Below are positions 53,027-61,600 of a stretch of DNA of 64,000 nucleotides, piece after piece. The first letter of the stretch is position 1; every line of letters starts with the position of its first letter. The notes under the pieces are model-generated. The model saw nothing but the letters and a program-made list of their open reading frames with translations. It was not told the DNA's origin and did not search any database. The position numbers and the translations under genes are program-made. Source of the DNA: Bacillota bacterium (lineage in GTDB: Bacteria > Bacillota > Clostridia > Lachnospirales > Lachnospiraceae); assembly GCA_023414875.1 (NCBI GenBank), contig JAEZMV010000025.1, positions 62,001 to 126,000 of the forward strand. The letters are read 5' to 3'.

Positions 53027-54224
53027 AAATATTAGCTTAAAAGTTTTGTCCGTTATTCTTGCCGCCATCTTATGGCTTGTTATTACCAATGTGGATGATC
53101 CAATTAAGCATAAAACGTTCTATAATGTTTCGGTTGACATTTTAAATGAAGATGATATTTTAGCACTCAACCAAGTATATGAGATAACCAGTGGGAAAAC
53201 GATTGATTTTACCTTTGCTGCTCGCAGAACGGTCGCAGATAAAATAACGGTTTCAGATTTTAAAGTAACCGCGGACCTTTCCAAGCTATCGGATGTAAAT
53301 GCTGTAAGTATCAACATTTCCTGTCCAAGGTATGAGGATGAAATTACAATTACCGATGGTATGAATGAGGTTATGAAGGTGGAGCTAGAAGAACTAGAGA
53401 GTAAATCCTATGCAGTAAATGTAGTACAAAAGGGCGAACCTGCTGACGGAAATTATGTATATAAAAAAGAAAGTAAAACACTAATTACGGTTTCTGGACC
53501 TAAGAGTAAAATAGATAAAATCGGTGCTATTATTGCGGAGGTTGATGTATCTGATATGACGGGTAACTTCCAGTCATATGCAGAGCCGAAAGCGGTAGAT
53601 AAAGATGGCAACACAATTGATGCTTCTAATTTAACGTTCAGTCAGGATACGGTACGGATAGATATTGGCATGTATCGTACAAAAATAATTGACTTGACAA
53701 TAAAGACAAAGGGTAAACCGGCTGATGGTTTTGTTAAGATAGGACAGGCGGAATATGAGCCGAAATCAATTGAGATTGCGGCAGAGGATGAGGTATTAAA
53801 GAATATTACAGAGTTTACGGTGACAGAAAGTATCGAAGGTGCTTCTGAGAATATAGTAAAGGAAATAAATCTTCAGGAAAAATTGGGAAGTGGCATTTTC
53901 CTGGTGGGTGATAATCAGTCGGTTGTTATTAATATCATAGTGGAGAAAGCGGTGACGAAGGAGGTCACAGTCTGGCCGAGAGATATCGCAATCAAAAATC
54001 TGCCGGAAATGTTAGAATTAAATTATCTTACTACTGGACCTATCACAATTAAGGTAATCGGGGCCAAGGAGGACGTTGAGGGTATCACAAGAGATTCTAT
54101 TAACCCCGTTATTGACTTGCTTGGTAAAACCAGTGGTACATATTCCTTAACACTCGGGATAGATATTGAAGGCAATGCAACTCTGGCAAACAATCCAGTG
54201 GTGAGTGTTCAATTAGTTCCATAA
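53007..54224 (+). CDS. cdaR: YbbR-domain protein CdaR
   Basis: This 405-residue protein has one N-terminal membrane helix (about residues 9-27) and an extracellular region of repeated YbbR domains (about four), such as the stretch around YAVNVVQKGEPADGNYV. CdaR is a known modulator of CdaA. It starts inside the cdaA gene (20-bp overlap), implying coupled translation. GGAAGGGAAG serves as the RBS. Its outward-facing repeats would sense the envelope state. Confidence 0.92.
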   Translation: MKEKLTRNISLKVLSVILAAILWLVITNVDDPIKHKTFYNVSVDILNEDDILALNQVYEITSGKTIDFTFAARRTVADKITVSDFKVTADLSKLSDVNAVSINISCPRYEDEITITDGMNEVMKVELEELESKSYAVNVVQKGEPADGNYVYKKESKTLITVSGPKSKIDKIGAIIAEVDVSDMTGNFQSYAEPKAVDKDGNTIDASNLTFSQDTVRIDIGMYRTKIIDLTIKTKGKPADGFVKIGQAEYEPKSIEIAAEDEVLKNITEFTVTESIEGASENIVKEINLQEKLGSGIFLVGDNQSVVINIIVEKAVTKEVTVWPRDIAIKNLPEMLELNYLTTGPITIKVIGAKEDVEGITRDSINPVIDLLGKTSGTYSLTLGIDIEGNATLANNPVVSVQLVP

Positions 54225-54256
54225 ATACTTTTCTGACCAATGATAGGAGGTATCTC

Positions 54257-54535
54257 ATGGTAAGTAAGAAAATAGTAATTAAAAATCCTGCAGGATTACA
54301 TTTAAGACCTATCAGCGTTCTGTGTAATCGTTCTATTGATTTTAAAGCTACGATCACTCTTAAAATCGGAAATAAATCCGTGAACGCAAAAAGTGTGATA
54401 GGAGTATTGTCTGCATGTGTAAAACATGGGGATGAAATTGAATTAATATGTGAAGGTACGGATGAAGAAGAGGCACTTGATATGTTAAGTAATATGATAG
54501 ACAGTGGTCTTGGAGATGAGTTTATTAAAAAATAA
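54257..54535 (+). CDS. HPr-like phosphocarrier protein
   Basis: This 92-residue protein has the HPr fold with active-site His in NPAGLHLRP (His at about residue 15, though canonical HPr reads GLHARP) and the regulatory Ser in VNAKSVIGVLSA (about 46). It could therefore be phosphorylated by both enzyme I and HPr kinase. AGGAGG precedes the ATG, and it follows cdaR by 32 bp. The variant active-site loop and location away from ptsI suggest a specialised HPr or Crh-type regulator rather than the main PTS carrier. Confidence 0.85.
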   Translation: MVSKKIVIKNPAGLHLRPISVLCNRSIDFKATITLKIGNKSVNAKSVIGVLSACVKHGDEIELICEGTDEEEALDMLSNMIDSGLGDEFIKK

Positions 54536-54577
54536 ACTTTGATAAGATACATTAGAAAAAAACAGTTAAAAAAGTTG

Positions 54578-54606
54578 TTGCGAAACAAAAATCATAGTGT
54601 TATAAT
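54578..54606 (+). promoter_or_regulatory. Promoter of the leuA leader
   Basis: TTGCGA (54578-54583) and TATAAT (54601-54606) are separated by 17 bp. Transcription would start near 54613 and produce a leader of about 320 nt before leuA. Confidence 0.65.
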
Positions 54607-54935
54607 TTAGGTCACTATCACAAGAAAGGGATATTTATTCATCTTTTCTAGTATAGTGGCCTTTCTTGCTATAATAAATATTGAATATTTAAAATTCCAA
54701 TAAATAATTATGCAATTATATATTAGAATTACATATAATCTATGAAACAGTATCCAAATAATAGATAGAAAAGATTTTTAATTTTAAAATAGAAAGGATT
54801 GATGTAGTTGGGACTCGAGTAGACAATACAAAATTATTCATTGTTAAATTGTACAGTGTGATCTATCGACTCCGTAGTTAGTATGATGTATCTTCATGTA
54901 GTTGATAAAATCATATTAATTAGGAGGGTTTTTGT
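54607..54935 (+). promoter_or_regulatory. Structured leader of leuA
   Basis: GGTCACTAT (54610-54618) can pair with ATAGTGGCC (54653-54661), and CAAGAAAGG (54621-54629) with CCTTTCTTG (54660-54668). The order a-b-a'-b' gives either a pseudoknot or two alternative hairpins. No T-box sequence and no leucine-rich leader peptide is seen. The rest (54670-54920) shows no gene. Confidence 0.45.
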
Positions 54936-56603
54936 ATGTTAAATTTTAAAAGATATCAGAGAAATCCTATCGTGAATTTGCCTGACAGGCAATGGCCGGG
55001 AAAACAGATCGAAAAGGCACCGATTTGGTGTAGTGTTGATTTAAGAGATGGTAATCAGGCGCTGATTGAGCCTATGGTAGTAGAAGAGAAAATAGAATTT
55101 TTTCAACTGCTGGTAAAGCTTGGCTTCAAGGAAATTGAAGTGGGCTTTCCGTCAGCCTCCCAAATCGAGTTTGACTTTTTAAGGCAATTGGTTGACCGCA
55201 AATTAATTCCGGAGGATGTTACAATACAAGTTTTGGTACAATGCAGGGAACATTTATTAAAACGAACCTTTGAAGCTTTGGAAGGTGTAAAACAAGCAAT
55301 TGTACACATCTATAACTCCACCTCCACCTTGCAAAGAGATGTAGTATTTCACATGTCCAAGGAGGAAATTACCAGAATCGCAGTAGAAGGAACAAGATTA
55401 GTAAAAGAATACGCAAAGGATTTTCCGGGCAAAATTATACTGGAATACTCGCCGGAAAGCTTCAGTGGAACCGAAGTAGAATTTGCACTTGAGATATGTA
55501 CTGCAGTTCAGGAGGTTTGGGAACCAACCGTCGAGGATAAAATTATCTTTAATCTTCCTGCAACAGTTGAGATGAATACACCAAATGTCTATGCAGATCA
55601 GATCGAATGGATGAACCGTCACTTCAAGAATCGTGAAACCATCATTTTGAGTGTCCACCCTCATAATGACCGAGGTACCGGAGTGGCTATTTCGGAGCTG
55701 GCATTACTGGCAGGAGCGGATAGAGTTGAGGGAACCTTGTTCGGTAACGGAGAAAGAACCGGTAATGTTGATATATTAACCTTAGCATATAATATGTTCT
55801 CCCAGGGAATTGATCCTATTTTGGAAGTGGATAATATTAATGAAGTAATTGAAGCATATGAGCGTCTTTGTAAGATGAAGGTTCATGAAAGACATCCTTA
55901 TGCCGGTAAACTGGTATTTACAGCGTTCTCCGGCTCCCATCAGGATGCGATCAATAAAGGTATTAAGGCAATGAAGGAGCGCAACAGTGAGTTCTGGGCG
56001 GTACCCTATCTACCGATTGATCCTTCCGATATCGGTAGACAGTATGAGCCGATCGTTCGTATCAACAGTCAGTCCGGTAAGGGTGGCGTAGCCTTTATTA
56101 TGGAGAATTACTTTGGCTTCAAGCTGCCAAAGGGTATGCATAAAGAATTTGCAGAGGTTATCCAGGCATTGTCTGAGAAGCAGGGTGAGGTTACACCGGA
56201 GCAGATTATGAATGAATTCAAGGTTTGTTATATGGACAGAAAAGAACCGCTGCACTTTAAGAAATGTAGGATAGAAGATGCTACAGACCGTGACGAAGCG
56301 AGCACCAATGCATTCGTTGTTTATACGGATCAGGGAGTAGAAAAATCCTTTGAGGCAACCGGAAACGGACCTTTGGATGCTGCATTAAACGGCTTACAAA
56401 AAGAGCTTGGAATACAGATTAAGATCCTGGATTATACCGAGCATGCTTTGGCTGGTGGTGCAAATGCCCAGGCGGCAGCTTATATTCAAATGCTGGATAC
56501 CGTTAGCGGAAGGACCACCTTCGGTGTCGGTATCAGCTCCAATATTACCAGAGCTTCCATCCGTGCAATATTCAGTGCATTAAACAGACTTAATATCAAG
56601 TAA
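54936..56603 (+). CDS. leuA: 2-isopropylmalate synthase (long form)
   Basis: This 555-residue enzyme condenses acetyl-CoA with 2-oxoisovalerate, the first committed step of leucine synthesis, in the cytoplasm. The DRE-TIM barrel shows SVDLRDGNQAL (about residues 32-42) and the HPHNDRGTG metal motif (about 243). The C-terminal domain (about 430-555, with GNGPLDAALNGL) is the LeuA dimer/leucine-feedback domain. Its length and LRDGNQAL motif match the yeast/actinobacterial-type LeuA rather than the short form. AGGAGGG precedes the ATG. It is monocistronic, between the structured leader and a terminator. Confidence 0.95.
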   Translation: MLNFKRYQRNPIVNLPDRQWPGKQIEKAPIWCSVDLRDGNQALIEPMVVEEKIEFFQLLVKLGFKEIEVGFPSASQIEFDFLRQLVDRKLIPEDVTIQVLVQCREHLLKRTFEALEGVKQAIVHIYNSTSTLQRDVVFHMSKEEITRIAVEGTRLVKEYAKDFPGKIILEYSPESFSGTEVEFALEICTAVQEVWEPTVEDKIIFNLPATVEMNTPNVYADQIEWMNRHFKNRETIILSVHPHNDRGTGVAISELALLAGADRVEGTLFGNGERTGNVDILTLAYNMFSQGIDPILEVDNINEVIEAYERLCKMKVHERHPYAGKLVFTAFSGSHQDAINKGIKAMKERNSEFWAVPYLPIDPSDIGRQYEPIVRINSQSGKGGVAFIMENYFGFKLPKGMHKEFAEVIQALSEKQGEVTPEQIMNEFKVCYMDRKEPLHFKKCRIEDATDRDEASTNAFVVYTDQGVEKSFEATGNGPLDAALNGLQKELGIQIKILDYTEHALAGGANAQAAAYIQMLDTVSGRTTFGVGISSNITRASIRAIFSALNRLNIK

Positions 56604-56616
56604 TTACTTTTTCTTC

Positions 56617-56643
56617 GGGGGGTGTTGTAGAACACCCCCCTTA
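56617..56643 (+). terminator. Intrinsic terminator of leuA
   Basis: GGGGGGTGTT and AACACCCCCC form a perfect 10-bp stem with a GTAG loop and a short T tail. Confidence 0.88.
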
Positions 56644-56650
56644 TCCGTGG

Positions 56651-56679
56651 TTGACTTGTATCAGTGGGAATGCTATAAT
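56651..56679 (+). promoter_or_regulatory. Promoter of the teichoic-acid cluster
   Basis: TTGACT (56651-56656) and TATAAT (56674-56679) are 17 bp apart, 48 bp before the first gene. Confidence 0.8.
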
Positions 56680-56726
56680 CCCTTTGATAACAACATATCG
56701 CAAGCAGTTTATTAAAGGGGATTTGA

Positions 56727-57503
56727 ATGAAGCAAATTATAAATAATTTTAAAAAATATAGATTTCTATTATCAGAATTAGTCATTAAAGATATTAAACT
56801 AAAATACCGTAAATCGTATTTAGGTATTTTGTGGACTCTGATCGAGCCATTATTGACTATGATAGTTTTAACCCTCGTGTTTGAAGAATTAAGAGGGGTT
56901 AAGGATCCGACCTTTCCGGTTTATGTATTAACCGGAAGACTTATGTATTCTTACTTTTCGAATGCAACCAAAGCAGCCATGAAGTCCATTCGTACTCACG
57001 GGCAGATGATTAAGAAGGTTTATGTTCCGAAATACATTTATCCCTTATCATCAATTCTGTCGCAGTTTATTACCTTTATGATTTCGATGATTGTATTGGT
57101 GGGTGTAATGATTTATAAGAATATTAAGCCTACCATCTATATGTTGGAGGTTTTTGTACCGTTATTAATTCTATTCGTTATGGTACTGGGTGTCGGATTG
57201 ATTTTAGCTACCATGGCTGTATTTTTCCGTGACCTGGAGCATCTGTGGGGAGTAGTACTGATGATCATTATGTACTGTTCTGCAATTTTCTATTATCCGG
57301 ATATTATGGGAGCAGACAAGCAGTGGCTGCTGGATTTTAATCCGTTGTATGCAGTCATCTTGAATTTTAGAAATGCAGTTTTGTATGGTATACCTTTGGA
57401 TGGGTTTGCAACCATATACTCCGGTGGCTTTAGTGTGGTATCATTAATCGCAGGAACTTGGATGTTCTACAAGAATCAGGATAAATTTATTTTGAATATA
57501 TAA
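56727..57503 (+). CDS. tagG: Polysaccharide/teichoic-acid ABC exporter permease
   Basis: This 258-residue ABC-2 type permease has six membrane segments and the family signature KYRKSYLGILWTLIEPLL (about residues 28-45). It forms the channel that flips a lipid-linked wall polymer across the membrane. With the next gene it makes the TagGH/Wzm-Wzt pair. AAGGGG precedes the ATG. Whether the cargo is teichoic acid or another polymer is inferred from the CDP-glycerol genes downstream. Confidence 0.88.
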   Translation: MKQIINNFKKYRFLLSELVIKDIKLKYRKSYLGILWTLIEPLLTMIVLTLVFEELRGVKDPTFPVYVLTGRLMYSYFSNATKAAMKSIRTHGQMIKKVYVPKYIYPLSSILSQFITFMISMIVLVGVMIYKNIKPTIYMLEVFVPLLILFVMVLGVGLILATMAVFFRDLEHLWGVVLMIIMYCSAIFYYPDIMGADKQWLLDFNPLYAVILNFRNAVLYGIPLDGFATIYSGGFSVVSLIAGTWMFYKNQDKFILNI

Positions 57504-57532
57504 AAGACCGTGGTAAAATCAGATTTTTACGA

Positions 57533-57579
57533 GCAAATGTATGTCTGCGGTCAGAAGTTTGCAATCGTTGAAGAAAGGC
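57533..57579 (+). repeat. Intergenic repeat, copy 1
   Basis: This stretch (GCAAATG...CTGCGGTC...AAGTTTGCA...GAAAGG) resembles 58383-58428. Each copy lies just upstream of a gene start in the teichoic-acid cluster. Confidence 0.55.
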
Positions 57580-57591
57580 TAAATAATAAGT

Positions 57592-58329
57592 ATGGGAAAA
57601 GTTGTGATTAAGGTTGACCATGTTGGTGTAAAATTCTTAATGAGTAGTGAGAAAGTGGACAACCTAAAGGAATATGTGATTAAGAAATTAAACCGTAAGC
57701 TTAGTTATAAATATTTTTGGGCCCTGAAGGATGTTACATTTTCTGTTGAACAGGGAGATCGTGTCGGTATTCTGGGTTTAAACGGAGCCGGAAAAAGTAC
57801 TCTGCTTAAGGTGATTGCAGGTGTTTTGAAAGCCACGGAGGGGAGCGTAGCGACCAAAGGGCGAGTAGTACCTCTTCTGGAGCTGGGGGCAGGCTTTGAT
57901 GTTCAATATACCGGAGCCGAGAATATATATCTATACGGAGCCGTACTGGGTTATTCCAGGGATTTCATCAAGAAAAAATATGATGAAATAGTTGAATTCT
58001 CAGAGCTTGGGGAATTTATCAACGTACCTATGAAGAATTATTCCTCCGGTATGAAATCACGTTTGGGCTTCTCGATTGCTACCGTTGTAGATCCGAATAT
58101 TCTGATCCTCGACGAGGTGTTTGCGGTTGGAGATGCAAAATTCCGTAAAAAGAGTGAAAAGAAGATTAAATCGTTATTTGCGCAGGGTGTTACTGTATTA
58201 TTTGTATCCCATAACATTGAGCAGGTAAAAAATATCTGTAATAAGGCGATACTATTGGAGAAAGGTACCTTAGTAGCGCAGGGTGACGTAGAAGAGATCT
58301 GTAAGATTTATAAGGAAAAGATCAAATAA
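57592..58329 (+). CDS. tagH: Polysaccharide/teichoic-acid ABC exporter ATPase
   Basis: This 245-residue ATPase has Walker A GLNGAGKST (about residue 65), signature NYSSGMKSRLGFS (about 149), Walker B NILILDEVFAVGD (about 167) and the H-loop FVSHN. The long gap before GAGFDVQYTG-type residues is usual for TagH/Wzt. It drives export through the permease encoded upstream. It lacks the long C-terminal extension of Bacillus TagH. The RBS is weak (AAAGG about 14 bp upstream). Confidence 0.88.
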   Translation: MGKVVIKVDHVGVKFLMSSEKVDNLKEYVIKKLNRKLSYKYFWALKDVTFSVEQGDRVGILGLNGAGKSTLLKVIAGVLKATEGSVATKGRVVPLLELGAGFDVQYTGAENIYLYGAVLGYSRDFIKKKYDEIVEFSELGEFINVPMKNYSSGMKSRLGFSIATVVDPNILILDEVFAVGDAKFRKKSEKKIKSLFAQGVTVLFVSHNIEQVKNICNKAILLEKGTLVAQGDVEEICKIYKEKIK

Positions 58330-58382
58330 GCTGCATCAAAGATGCAGCATGGGAGGTAGTGTGAAAGATAAATCTTTCACAC

Positions 58383-58428
58383 GCAAATTTGTGCCTGCGG
58401 CCCAAAGTTTGCAGGTTACGAGAAAGGC
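58383..58428 (+). repeat. Intergenic repeat, copy 2
   Basis: It matches 57533-57579 (GCAAAT...CTGCGG...AAGTTTGCA...GAAAGG). Its GCAAA and TTTGC ends can pair, and the AAAGG part may act as the RBS of tagD. Confidence 0.55.
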
Positions 58429-58440
58429 ATGGATATTAAT

Positions 58441-58830
58441 ATGAAAAAAGTAATAACTTACGGAACCTTTGATTTACTTCATGTTGGGCATATTAATTTA
58501 CTTCGCAGAGCGAGAGCCCTGGGAGATTATCTTGTGGTTGTTCTGTCATCGGATGAATTTAATGCAATTAAGAATAAGAAAGCATATTATGCTTATGAAG
58601 ACAGGAAAATCATATTAGAAGCAATAAAGTACGTGGATGAAGTGCTTCCCGAGTACACCTGGGAACAGAAGATCGATGATGTTGTAAATAATCAGATTGA
58701 TGTATTTGTTATGGGTGATGACTGGGAAGGAAAGTTTGATTTCTTGAAGGATTATTGCGAAGTTGTCTACCTGCCAAGAACAGAAGGAATCTCTACAACG
58801 AAGATTAAAACTGACTTAAATATGAAATAA
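58441..58830 (+). CDS. tagD: Glycerol-3-phosphate cytidylyltransferase
   Basis: This 129-residue nucleotidyltransferase makes CDP-glycerol from CTP and sn-glycerol 3-phosphate for teichoic-acid polymerisation. YGTFDLLHVGHINLL (the HxGH motif, about residues 6-20) and RTEGISTTKI (about 113) are the catalytic signatures. ATG 58441 matches the family start (MKKVITYGTFD); the ATG at 58429 lies too close to the AAAGG. Its last nine codons and stop are duplicated in tandem just downstream. Confidence 0.93.
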   Translation: MKKVITYGTFDLLHVGHINLLRRARALGDYLVVVLSSDEFNAIKNKKAYYAYEDRKIILEAIKYVDEVLPEYTWEQKIDDVVNNQIDVFVMGDDWEGKFDFLKDYCEVVYLPRTEGISTTKIKTDLNMK

Positions 58831-58955
58831 TAAGAAGTATTCTACTATCATAGGGTTAACACTCTCTTAAGATAGTCATATTAAAACTGACTTAAATATG
58901 AAATAATAAGAAGTATTCTACTATCATATCGTCAAAACTTTCTTATGATAGTCAT
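58804..58955 (+). repeat. Tandem 76-bp duplication over the tagD 3' end
   Basis: 58804-58879 and 58880-58955 share the ATTAAAACTGACTTAAATAT beginning, the stop codon and a CTATCAT/ATGATAG-type hairpin near the end. The first copy includes the end of tagD, and the second is non-coding. Confidence 0.85.
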
Positions 58956-58983
58956 ATTTCAATTGACATATTAATCAAATCCT

Positions 58984-60201
58984 ATGAGAAAGACATGGGT
59001 ATCATTTTATATGAAAAAGTTAATAAAAAAAGCTGCTAAACCTCCGATTATGGTAATCTACTATCTAATGATGCTTATCAATCGGGTAAATAAAAGGGTA
59101 ATACTCTTTGAAAGTAATCGCGGAAGGAATTACTCCGGAAATCCAAGATTCATTTATGAAGAGATGGTTGCCAGGGGTCTGGATCAGGTATACCAATGTT
59201 ACTTTATACTAGAGGATGTTACAATCGAGCTTCCCGGAAAGGTAAAAAAGGTAAAAAGAATTAGTTTACCGTATTTTCACCTGTTTGCTAAGGCCGGAAT
59301 CTGGGTAAGTGATACTAGAATGCCTACTTACATAAAAAAGAGAAGGAACACGATTTACATTCAGACCTGGCATGGGACTCCATTAAAGAAGCTTGCGCTT
59401 GACATGCTTCAGGTATCGATGTCAGGAGAATCAAGCTTAGAGGATTACAAGAAGAACTTTAAAAGGAATTCTAAAACCTGGGATTATCTTTTGTCTCAGA
59501 ATTCTTACTCCACCGAAATTTTTCGCAGAGCCTTTGCTTTTCAGAAGGAAGTGCTTGAAATAGGATACCCGAGAAATGATCTTTTATTTCATCATAATAA
59601 TTCGGAGGAGATCAATAGATTAAAGCAGAAGCTACAGCTTCCGACAGATAAGAAAGTCATTTTATATGCTCCAACCTGGAGAGATAATGAGCACTACGGT
59701 CCAGAGAGTTATAAATTCAGCTCACAGATCAATTTTTCTTATCTGAAGGAAAACTTGTCCAAGGATTATATCCTTTTAGTAAAAGCACACTATCTGGTTG
59801 GTGAGCAGATTAATACGGCTGATTATAAAGGCTTTTTATATCAATTTAATGCATCCTTTGACATAGCCGAGCTATATCTAATTTCGGATTTATTGATTAC
59901 GGATTATTCCTCGGTCATGTTTGATTATAGCATATTACGCAGACCGATGATATTTTACACCTATGATCTGGAACAATATAAGAATACCTTAAGAGGCTTC
60001 TATTTTGATTTCTTACAGGAAGCTCCAGGGCCGATTGTCATAACCACAGAACAATTAGTGGAGGAGATTCTAAAATGGGATTTCAAACAGTATGAGGAGC
60101 GTTATCTCGTATTTATAAAGAAATATAATCATGCAGACTGTGGCGAAGCATCTAAAAAAGTTGTAGACTTAATAAGCTCTTATGGAGGAACTGAAAATTG
60201 A
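58984..60201 (+). CDS. CDP-glycerol glycerophosphotransferase (TagB/TagF type)
   Basis: This 405-residue enzyme adds glycerol-phosphate units from CDP-glycerol to a lipid-linked acceptor at the inner membrane face. It has an N-terminal hydrophobic segment (about residues 20-33), QTWHGTPLKKLALD (about 128-141, with catalytic His) and ITDYSSVMFDY (about 307-317), the two family signatures. The RBS before ATG 58984 is weak. It overlaps the next homologue by four bases, so they are coupled. Confidence 0.88.
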   Translation: MRKTWVSFYMKKLIKKAAKPPIMVIYYLMMLINRVNKRVILFESNRGRNYSGNPRFIYEEMVARGLDQVYQCYFILEDVTIELPGKVKKVKRISLPYFHLFAKAGIWVSDTRMPTYIKKRRNTIYIQTWHGTPLKKLALDMLQVSMSGESSLEDYKKNFKRNSKTWDYLLSQNSYSTEIFRRAFAFQKEVLEIGYPRNDLLFHHNNSEEINRLKQKLQLPTDKKVILYAPTWRDNEHYGPESYKFSSQINFSYLKENLSKDYILLVKAHYLVGEQINTADYKGFLYQFNASFDIAELYLISDLLITDYSSVMFDYSILRRPMIFYTYDLEQYKNTLRGFYFDFLQEAPGPIVITTEQLVEEILKWDFKQYEERYLVFIKKYNHADCGEASKKVVDLISSYGGTEN

Positions 60202-61349
60202 AAACGATAGGATACCTGATTTTTTCCGGATTTTATTATATGTTTCGGTTGTTTTGCCCTGTGAATGCGAATAAAGTATTTGGAATTATGACACATGATG
60301 GCAGCAGGGATGGTAATGTCGGTGTAATGCTGGAGTATTTAAAACAGCAAAAGGAAGATTACGTGTTCCATACGATAAAGCATGAGGATCGTAAGAAGGT
60401 AAAAAGCTTTCATGTGATTGGTGGAAGGCTATCTTTCTTCTTAATAAAACCCTATCATCTGGCAACCTCGAAATATGTTCTGCTGGACAATGTGTTTTTA
60501 CCTATGGCTTACATCAGGTTTCGAAAAAAAGTACGGATTATACAGCTGTGGCATGGAACCGGAACGATTAAGCGATTTGGGCAGGATGTGAATGTTGGGA
60601 AGCTGAAGCTTTTAGAAAAAAGGGCCAACAGCAGTATTACACATCTAATCGTGAATTCCATGGAAACGAAAACTCTGTATGCGAAAGCATTTGGTGTGGA
60701 GGAGGAAAAAGTATTCATATACGGACTTCCCCGTACGGACTTATTTTTTCAGCCGGATAAAATAGATGAGAGAAAAAAGAAGTTTTATGAACAGTTTCCG
60801 GAGCTCATCGGAAAGAAACTGGTACTATATGCTCCGACGTTACGGGATCAAGAAATGGATCATCCAAAGCTTGCGCTAGATTTAGAACTGTTTCATAGTA
60901 GATTACCCGAGGATTTTACTTGCTTATTGCGTATACATCCCTTCGTAGTGGATGCCTTTGAAAGGGATGGACTTTTGGGATCTGCCAAGTATGAGAACAA
61001 GATCAGAAACTTGTCAACCTATCCTGATATCAATACACTGCTTTTAGTATCGGACTATCTTATTACTGATTATTCTTCGGTTATCTTTGAATACTGCCTT
61101 CTGGAAAAGCCAATGATTTTCTATGCTTATGATTTGGAGTTATTCTCTGATAGTGGGCGAGGTTTTTATCAATCCTATGAAGAATATGTTCCCGGCCCGG
61201 TAGTGGGTGATACCGAAGGTATTATAAAGCTGATAAAGGATAATTCCTTCGAGAACGAAAAGCTTCGTGCTTTTACGAAGAAAAATTGCCGGTATATGGA
61301 CGGTAAATCAGCAGAACGTATCTATCAGAATATATTTAAGAATGCGTAA
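60198..61349 (+). CDS. CDP-glycerol glycerophosphotransferase-like protein
   Basis: This 383-residue homologue of the preceding enzyme has LWHGTGTIKRFGQD (about residues 116-129) and ITDYSSVIFEY (about 287-297). It starts with TTG 60198, with TGGAGG ten bases upstream, and overlaps the previous stop. The WHGTG variant instead of WHGTP suggests a different acceptor or step, for example priming versus polymerisation. An intrinsic terminator follows. Confidence 0.85.
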   Translation: MKTIGYLIFSGFYYMFRLFCPVNANKVFGIMTHDGSRDGNVGVMLEYLKQQKEDYVFHTIKHEDRKKVKSFHVIGGRLSFFLIKPYHLATSKYVLLDNVFLPMAYIRFRKKVRIIQLWHGTGTIKRFGQDVNVGKLKLLEKRANSSITHLIVNSMETKTLYAKAFGVEEEKVFIYGLPRTDLFFQPDKIDERKKKFYEQFPELIGKKLVLYAPTLRDQEMDHPKLALDLELFHSRLPEDFTCLLRIHPFVVDAFERDGLLGSAKYENKIRNLSTYPDINTLLLVSDYLITDYSSVIFEYCLLEKPMIFYAYDLELFSDSGRGFYQSYEEYVPGPVVGDTEGIIKLIKDNSFENEKLRAFTKKNCRYMDGKSAERIYQNIFKNA

Positions 61350-61374
61350 TCAGGATGTCATGTTTTCTTATAAA

Positions 61375-61400
61375 AGAAATCAGGGTCCTGATTTCTTTTT
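61375..61400 (+). terminator. Intrinsic terminator
   Basis: AGAAATCAGG and CCTGATTTCT form a perfect 10-bp stem with a two-base loop, followed by TTTT. Confidence 0.85.
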
Positions 61401-61514
61401 ATGAATATGCGTAATAAAATTATTACTTCGTGAATGCATTTGGTTTGTCAGTGAAAAGAGTGATTTTAAGGATGAATTGAGTAAATTTACCGTGCCTAGT
61501 TGTCTCAGTCAAGG

Positions 61515-61542
61515 TTGACTTTTATTCAATACGTGATATATT
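61515..61542 (+). promoter_or_regulatory. Promoter of the fused transferase gene
   Basis: TTGACT (61515-61520) and TATATT (61537-61542) are 16 bp apart, 58 bp upstream of the ATG at 61601. Confidence 0.6.
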
Positions 61543-61600
61543 ATTATATGGATAAGAAACTACAAATTTGCATAATTTCTAAGGGGAGTTTGAGGACAAA

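Noticed and set aside
54607..54935. T-box riboswitch upstream of leuA
   Set aside because: No T-box consensus and no terminator-antiterminator pair next to leuA could be found.
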